The notes under the pieces are model-generated. The model was not told where the DNA came from. It saw only the letters and a program-made list of their open reading frames with translations, and ran no database searches. Position numbers and translations under genes: made by a program. A DNA stretch of 64,000 nucleotides from Blasia pusilla (lineage: Eukaryota > Marchantiophyta > Marchantiopsida > Blasiales). The stretch spans positions 42,098,001 through 42,162,000 of the forward strand of contig CM114273.1 in the NCBI GenBank assembly GCA_050084515.1, in the 5' to 3' direction. Below are positions 58,767-64,000 of this stretch, in pieces (the stretch's first letter is position 1; the number at the start of each line of letters is the position of its first letter).

Positions 58767-60212
58767 GATTGGAACATAAATAGTTATAAGCACACATAAA
58801 TCCGCCAACCGGATGATCTCCAATTAGGTACCCAAGAAAACAAATGCTTGAAATTTGGAATTGGAGGTATCTTAATGAGTTAATTTCTGTCCATAACACA
58901 TTATGTGATAAAATCCCACCTGGCTTTCAATACCAAATTTGAATTTTTCTTCCTTACTTGTGACAAGACATGTCAAAGCATGGTTCACTTTAACAAGCAT
59001 GTGTCAAAAGGTGAGTTTTTTTGATTGAGAGGCATGTTGCCAAATCATAGTATAACATGAATTTGGACTTAATGTGGAATTAAAAAATATTTATCAAATT
59101 CGTAATTCAAAAAACTTCTAACTTCCTCATACCTCATCTTTGAAAATAAGGCGGTCCTCTACGTCCGAATCGTTGGAATATAATAAAGCAAAAAGGACGC
59201 TTCAAAGCTTTGACCTGACCTTAAAACTGCGCTACACCACCACTCCCCGGCATTGTCATTATTGTAGTACATTGGTCCTAGCCTGCGTGCCAATTTTCAA
59301 CCGCGTAACCACCCTTTCCCACTTGCTCGCGTCGTTTTTAGGCAGCGCTGTTGTCGGTTTGCGCAGTCAGGTAGACAGTACCTGGTTCAAAATGCAGTCC
59401 GTCCATCAGAGATACGACAAACCCTCCCGTCATGTGCGGATGGACGGAAAATGTCGGAAATCGAGCCGTAGGGCCACGATGTAACCCTTCAAGGGGTGGG
59501 CTGCCGTTTACCATCCATCCCACATGGGTTATCATGTGATATTAGGGTTTTCGAAATTCAGGTTAAGAAAAGGGTGAAAGGTTATAAATATAAGTAATTT
59601 ATATTAATATTGGAGAGTGTCTTCTTGGTTTGTAAATGCCTCTATTCTATGTTTGACATGTGGATTTGAGGTAGCAAGAAGATGTTTCATTTCTAGTGGC
59701 AGTAAGAAAATGTTTTACATTCTACGGGCATCAAGAAAAGAAATTGTTCTACATGAGTAGTCCCTACACTCCCATGCATAAGATTAGAGGAAACCTTTCT
59801 CAAGTGTTGACACTTGTTCTCTTACGGCCTTTCTATTGTTGGCGCCTGTCCTCCTAAGACTCTTCTATTATTAATGGGTGTCATTTAAAAGTAATTAAAT
59901 TAAGTCTGTCATAGTGGATCGCACAAGCAACATACTAGTGAATTAAAAAAAAATGAGGAACCCATGTCCAAATTCATTTTTTTAGCAATTCCAAAGTTTT
60001 TTTAATTAAAATTTGAATATTGAGGTAGTTGTTTAGGTGTATGAGTTTAGGAATTTGTGAGTCCCAATTGGAAATTTTTAGATTTTAGAAATAAATCTTT
60101 GATTTTGAATTGGAAAATTTCCTAAACTATCAATTGTGTATAAGATATTTCTAAATTTTGTCGTCCGGCTTTCTAACATCCGGGGAAATCCACGTGTTGC
60201 ATCCTTTGAAAG
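58767..60212. other. AT-rich stretch, nothing recognised
   Basis: Mostly AT-rich. A GC-richer island at 59140-59540 has an open frame of 114 codons (plus) and one of 65 (minus) with no motif I know. It could be a short interspersed element or part of a worn element. Confidence 0.45.
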
Positions 60213-60284
60213 GTAGTCGTGCCAGAGTGGTTATCATGAAGTCATGTAGGCTCTGTCTACGTAGGTTCGAATCCTGCCGACTCT
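60213..60284 (+). tRNA. tRNA-Ser-like relic or tRNA-derived SINE head
   Basis: TGCCAGAGTGGTTA fits the A box and GGTTCGAATCC is a perfect B box and T loop. A long variable arm GTAG-GCTCTGT-CTAC is present, as in Ser and Leu tRNAs, and AGTCG near the 5' end pairs with CGACT at the 3' end. The anticodon arm is reduced to about ten bases (ATGAAGTCAT), so it cannot be a working tRNA. It is a tRNA pseudogene or the head of a SINE. Confidence 0.6.
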
Positions 60285-61210
60285 TTGATTCATCCCTTGT
60301 TCTGTATTCCGGATGGGTTTTCCATTACCCTTTTTTTCCGAGACATCCTTCTCATCTTTTCTTCTTTCTTGTTGTGACTCTCATATCAATGAAGGTGTAA
60401 GTTCTTTATACCTTCCCCATATCGCCTAAAATGTCTTTGCTCTTGAGAAGGAGGAGGACTAGACTAAGGCGGACGTTTAGAATTTTGTTTGTAACTATTT
60501 CCATGGTGATCCAATCTTTCGATTTAAGGCCCAATGTGTTCATCTTCTCAAGCTTGAACTTTGGGTTCTTCTTTTTTCCACTTAAGATTGAGATTTCCAA
60601 AGTACTTGGGATCTTTGGACCTCCTTCTCTCCTAAATGTACTCATAGATTCCTATGCGTAATTTCAAACATAGCGCTCTCTTTATAGAGTAATACCGGGT
60701 TACCATTGGTTTAAGGGATTCCTCTTGCTTTTCTAGATCTTTTGATACGGGCTGGGCCCAACATTACGAACTCATTCCCTCATAGCGGTCATTGGTGGGT
60801 GGCTATTTTACTCCCCACATCTTCTTTTTCGGTGTTTCCAATTTCTTTCATAACTTTCTTCTCGAATGTCGGTTTTAGACGTGTTTGGGCCTGTTTCGAT
60901 CGTCTTGACGAGCTCGTTCTTTTGATATCAAGTAGGTTTTCTAATTTTTCTTCCTTCTTTGTAGGGGCCTATTTTTGTGTACGGGTTTGTTTTAGGTCAA
61001 TTCCTCCCAAAAGTCTTCCTTGCTCTTTCAACTCCTTACCTTATTGTTTCGCCCCTACATACGTTTAGGACATTAGAAATTCATATTCTTGAGCCACCTC
61101 TTCCGATACCATATCCATCACTTTTCCTTTTCAATTACTTTTTATATTTTTCTTATAGTAACTTTCAATCATAAATTCGGTATTGCCTAATCTTCATCTC
61201 TCCACTACTT
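60285..61210 (+). other. upstream region of the R2-like LINE
   Basis: Pyrimidine-rich, AT-rich DNA with short plus-strand frames (60431-60661, 60742-61068) of Phe/Leu/Ser-rich composition and no known domain. It may be the 5' leader of the LINE that follows. Confidence 0.4.
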
Positions 61211-62167
61211 TTGCTTTGTTCGTTATCCTCATGCTTTCTCCAAACCACGTTTCGTATGTCTTTTCTTGCCTTCGGAGACTTGCCTACCTTTACTTCTATG
61301 TCATCACAGATGGAGTTGGATTCTCCATCTACTCGCTTATCTGGTTTTACACGCCCTCCTACAGCCATAACCTCTCCCCCTGGTTCACCTCCTCATCGTC
61401 GATCTCGCCATTTTCCTCCAGATGCTAATACACCCATTACACTCGCTACATTTCTTCCGGATTCTCCTCTTCTCCCTTCTTCGCCTTGTCCTATTGAGCC
61501 TAATCCTGATCCATTATTACCGAATCCTTCTACTTTGCCATCCCCACATATCTCATCTATGCCCTTGCTTCCAACTCCCATCTATTCTACCCGAATCTCC
61601 CCTCTTCCTCTTCCTCCTTCCCCAACCTATTTACCCCCTCATCGTCGGCCATCACCACCTCTTGCACCTCCCACCTCCTCTCCTTGTAACCCTTCTACTT
61701 CTCCATTTGTACCAAAGGTTTGTTGCATACCTTGTGGTAAGGACTTTGCTCCTAATGGGATCAAAAGACATCAGTGGTACTGTCGATCCATGCATGGGCC
61801 TTCAATCCCTAACCCGATACCAACTCCTACTGCACTCTCCACAACAACTGCTTGGACCTGGTTAAGCCAAATTGATCTCCTTTGCTCTTTCCATCCAGGT
61901 CTTCCTTGTCCTAGACTCTACACTCGCATTCCTATTGCTCTTCGCCCCATTACCCAACAAGCTTTGCTATTCCCATTAGAAAGGTTAGCGCGTGACCCCA
62001 CAGATATAAATGCTTGGTATCTCCTATTACTCTTCCCACAATGGGTTTTAGTCCTCCCTCCAAGGGGGGGTGCAACGGGTCATCGTGAAACCTCCACACG
62101 TATTCAACGCTTTATGTCAGGGGATTGGGAGAATCTTCAGAATGAGCATGTACTTCCAAAATCTTGA
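61211..62167 (+). CDS. R2-like LINE N-terminal region with zinc finger
   Basis: A 318-codon open frame. Residues about 50-165 are extremely Pro/Ser/Thr-rich. Near residues 170-192, CIPCGKDFAPNGIKRHQWYC is a zinc finger with a C-x2-C pair and a H...C pair. Such fingers bind target DNA in R2-type proteins. The rest includes WLSQIDLLCSFHPGLPCPR and RLARDPTDINAWYLLLLFP, conserved-looking but not matched to a named domain. The frame ends just before the RT part, which follows in another frame. A 30-base stretch (CTTGACTTGGAGGTTTTCAC and on) occurs at 62163 and again at 62373. The ATG choice is uncertain, since several Met lie in the first 35 residues. Confidence 0.65.
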   Translation: MLCSLSSCFLQTTFRMSFLAFGDLPTFTSMSSQMELDSPSTRLSGFTRPPTAITSPPGSPPHRRSRHFPPDANTPITLATFLPDSPLLPSSPCPIEPNPDPLLPNPSTLPSPHISSMPLLPTPIYSTRISPLPLPPSPTYLPPHRRPSPPLAPPTSSPCNPSTSPFVPKVCCIPCGKDFAPNGIKRHQWYCRSMHGPSIPNPIPTPTALSTTTAWTWLSQIDLLCSFHPGLPCPRLYTRIPIALRPITQQALLFPLERLARDPTDINAWYLLLLFPQWVLVLPPRGGATGHRETSTRIQRFMSGDWENLQNEHVLPKS

Positions 62168-62256
62168 CTTGGAGGTTTTCACAAGGGTTTTCACAACTCC
62201 TTTGACGAAGTCTACTTTTGGGGCAGGTTGGTGAGTTTTCACGTGCAGCTTAAGCA

Positions 62257-63358
62257 TTGGGTTCTCTTTCTCCGGCGGTTCCAAGTGCGGAAACAATGGC
62301 TCTCTTAGAAGCTCTTCATCCTCGTTCAAGTGGCGATGCTCCACCTTTTGTGGAAGACTATATGACAAACCTTGACTTGGAGGTTTTCACGAGGGTTTTT
62401 CTGCATACTCCTCGCTTATCAGCAAGTGGGCTATCAGGGATGGTTTTTGAGCATCTCCGCGATTGCTTTATCCCAAGTGGCTTTGTCTCTCTATATAAGG
62501 TGTGTGCACATATGGCGGCAGGTCGTCTCCCATTCTCTATCTCTTGGCTCTTAGGGGCTTGTCGTTTGTTGGCTATGGATAAGCCTCCTTCAGGTGTGCG
62601 CCCTTTGGTTATTGGAGAGGTTTTATACCGCTTGGTCAGTCGATCCCTATGCTTGCAATTTCGTCCTCACTTTAGTGCCCACTTATTTCCTCATCAATTT
62701 GGAGTGGCAACTTCTGGAGGTTGTGAGGCTGTGGTGCATGGGATTCGCTCCACTCTTGATATTCATCCAAATTGGGTAGCAATTCAAGTCGATGTGGCTA
62801 ACGCATTCAATTCAGTTTCTCGTGCGGCCATCTTTGAGGAATTACGTTGTGCAAGGAGGACAACTCGCGAGCCTCATTCCATTTGTTCGCTCCTTCTATG
62901 CCTATGATACGCCCATTATCTATTCCCATCATGCTACTTCTGGGGAATATAGTATTCTACAATCGGCTTGTGGCACACGTCAAGGTGATCCCATGGGGGG
63001 CCCACTCTTTGCCATTGCCCATTTTCGTGCCCTTCGAGCATCATCGCAAGCATTTCCATCTTGTCTTTTCCCTTCTATTGCTGATGACACTCACATTTTA
63101 GGTCCTCCTTCTGAAGTGGTTCCTGCTTATACCCATTTCGTGGAGCAACTCTCTTTCTTAAACCTTAAAGTCCAACCTAGTAAATGTGGAGTATGGTCTC
63201 CTTCATGCCTTCCCTCAACATTCACCCCACATACTCTTGATTTTCCCATTTACATTGAAGGGGTTAGAGTTCTTGGGGTCCCAATTGGCTTCATCGACTA
63301 TGTCTCAAAGTTCTTGGATGATGCCCTTTTGAAAGACGTGGAATGGCTTCATTTATGA
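62257..63358 (+). pseudogene. R2-like LINE reverse transcriptase
   Basis: Starts with LSASGLSGMVFEHLRDCF. RPLVIGEVLYRLVSRSLCLQ is RT block 2. PHQFGVATSGGCEAVVHGIR and WVAIQVDVANAFNSVSRAAI hold block 3 with the first catalytic Asp. A frameshift near 62850 moves to the next frame: SACGTRQGDPMGGPLFAIAH (block 4) and FPSIADDTHILGP (block 5, catalytic A-D-D). LNLKVQPSKCGVW and GVRVLGVPIGF complete the thumb region. It would copy element RNA at a nicked target site. Frames agree well once the shift is allowed, so the decay is recent or moderate. Confidence 0.88.
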
Positions 63359-64000
63359 CCTCATCTTGGGGATCCCCAAGTGGCTTATGGGATTCTCTCC
63401 CAATGTTTTCTTCGACGTCCTTCCTACCTTCTTCGCACTTGCCCTCCCACTTCAAGATTCTAACATCGGCTGGCCTCTTTTGATGCTTCTATCTTGGCAA
63501 CTTTTGGTCAACTTCTTGGCCCGAATACCTTTGAGGGAGAGGATGGTGTCTTTGCTTCACGACAAGCTATCTTGCCTATTTCTTTTGCGGTTAGGTCTTG
63601 GACTTCCCCATCCTTCTCTCTTAGGTGTGCCGAATTGTATGTGCGGGGATCCCATTGATACCAAGGGTATCCATATTCTCCGATGTGCACATGGTGGAGA
63701 ACGAATGGCCACACATAATGTCATTAGAGAGGCGGTAGCATCGGTGGCTCGTACGGCAGGATTCACCGTTGGGCAAGAGCAACTCTATGTCCTACCTTCA
63801 ACCACACAAGCAACCTCTCGTCGGAGAGTGGATCTTGTTATGTCTCCAGGTGGATTCCGGACACTAGGTGATGTGGTGGTTGCTGATCCAACACGTTCTG
63901 ACTTGGTGTGTAGAGCCGCACATACCAAAGGTTTGGCCGCCGAAGCTGCAGCAAGAATCAAGGAGTTAAGTTATGCTGTGAGACATGCGACTGACGGATT
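63359..64000 (+). pseudogene. R2-like LINE C-terminal CCHC motif and endonuclease
   Basis: After stops at 63356 and about 63460 and a shift near 63585, the frame reads GLPHPSLLGVPNCMCGDP, then GIHILRCAHGGERMATHNVI. This Cys/His cluster lies just before the nuclease in R2-type proteins. Next come RRRVDLVMSPGGFRTLGDVV and VADPTRSDLVC, matching the R-x-D-x-V ... D-V-x-V-x-D-P core of the restriction-like endonuclease that nicks the target. The sequence is still open at the window end (AAEAAARIKELSYAVRHATD). Confidence 0.78.

Larger units (their letters stand above)
61211..64000 (+). mobile_element. R2-like LINE with restriction-like endonuclease, cut by window end
   Basis: In order on the plus strand: a Pro-rich N-terminus with one zinc finger, a reverse transcriptase, then a CCHC motif and PD-(D/E)xK-type endonuclease. 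This order (zinc finger, RT, C-terminal RLE) is that of R2-group LINEs and differs from APE-type LINEs, which carry an N-terminal endonuclease. Three frameshifts and two stops interrupt it. The element continues past position 64000. Confidence 0.82.

Noticed and set aside
60213-60284. Functional tRNA-Ser gene
   Set aside because: The anticodon stem and loop are mostly missing and only five acceptor pairs can form.

Overview
This window is a stretch of plant nuclear genome made almost wholly of nested, decayed transposable elements. The evidence for a plant is the CACTA element with plant-type tnp2 domains (transposase-associated, Transposase_21, DUF4218, DUF4216), the mix of Copia, Gypsy, PIF/Harbinger, MULE and LINE remnants, and the many CAG-to-TAG and CGA-to-TGA stops expected from CHG and CG methylation. 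No intact host gene was found. The clade cannot be fixed from the sequence. An R2-like LINE and Gypsy elements carrying a methyltransferase suggest, as inference only, a large-genome non-angiosperm land plant such as a lycophyte, fern, bryophyte or gymnosperm.

Layout. 1-2330: Copia remnant (minus). 4866-4961: weak candidate first exon. 5490-6070: Harbinger transposase remnant. 7377-39850: one 32.5 kb CACTA element (minus), defined by matching CACTAGAAGAAAT ends, a 3-bp ATT target duplication and subterminal ATGACT repeats. Its tnpA-like gene is split by a 9.2 kb MULE (9586-18760, perfect 9-bp duplication CCTCACTTC, SWIM-finger transposase, about 25 copies of a 25-28 bp palindrome). Its tnp2 gene is split by a 9.5 kb Gypsy element (24088-33634, here Gypsy-1). 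The 5' part of the CACTA holds a 187-bp GA run and five copies of a 350-bp tandem repeat. 40170-43890: APE-type LINE (minus), itself interrupted. 46787-58766: a second Gypsy element (Gypsy-2, plus), interrupted by a fragment of an unrelated Gypsy. 60213-60284: tRNA-Ser-like relic. 61211 to the window end: LINE with an R2-type zinc finger, RT and restriction-like endonuclease.

The most interesting system is shared by Gypsy-1 and Gypsy-2. Both encode gag with zinc knuckles, aspartic protease, a DNMT3-like C5 cytosine methyltransferase domain, RT, RNase H, integrase, and a C-terminal PHD finger where a chromodomain would sit in chromoviruses. Their LTRs are largely unrelated in sequence, yet the domain order is the same, so this is a conserved retrotransposon architecture and not a chance fusion. 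DNMT capture by retrotransposons has been reported in charophyte algae and dinoflagellates. The pairing with a PHD finger, giving a chromatin writer and a putative reader in one element, is to my knowledge not a standard described architecture. Neither copy is intact.
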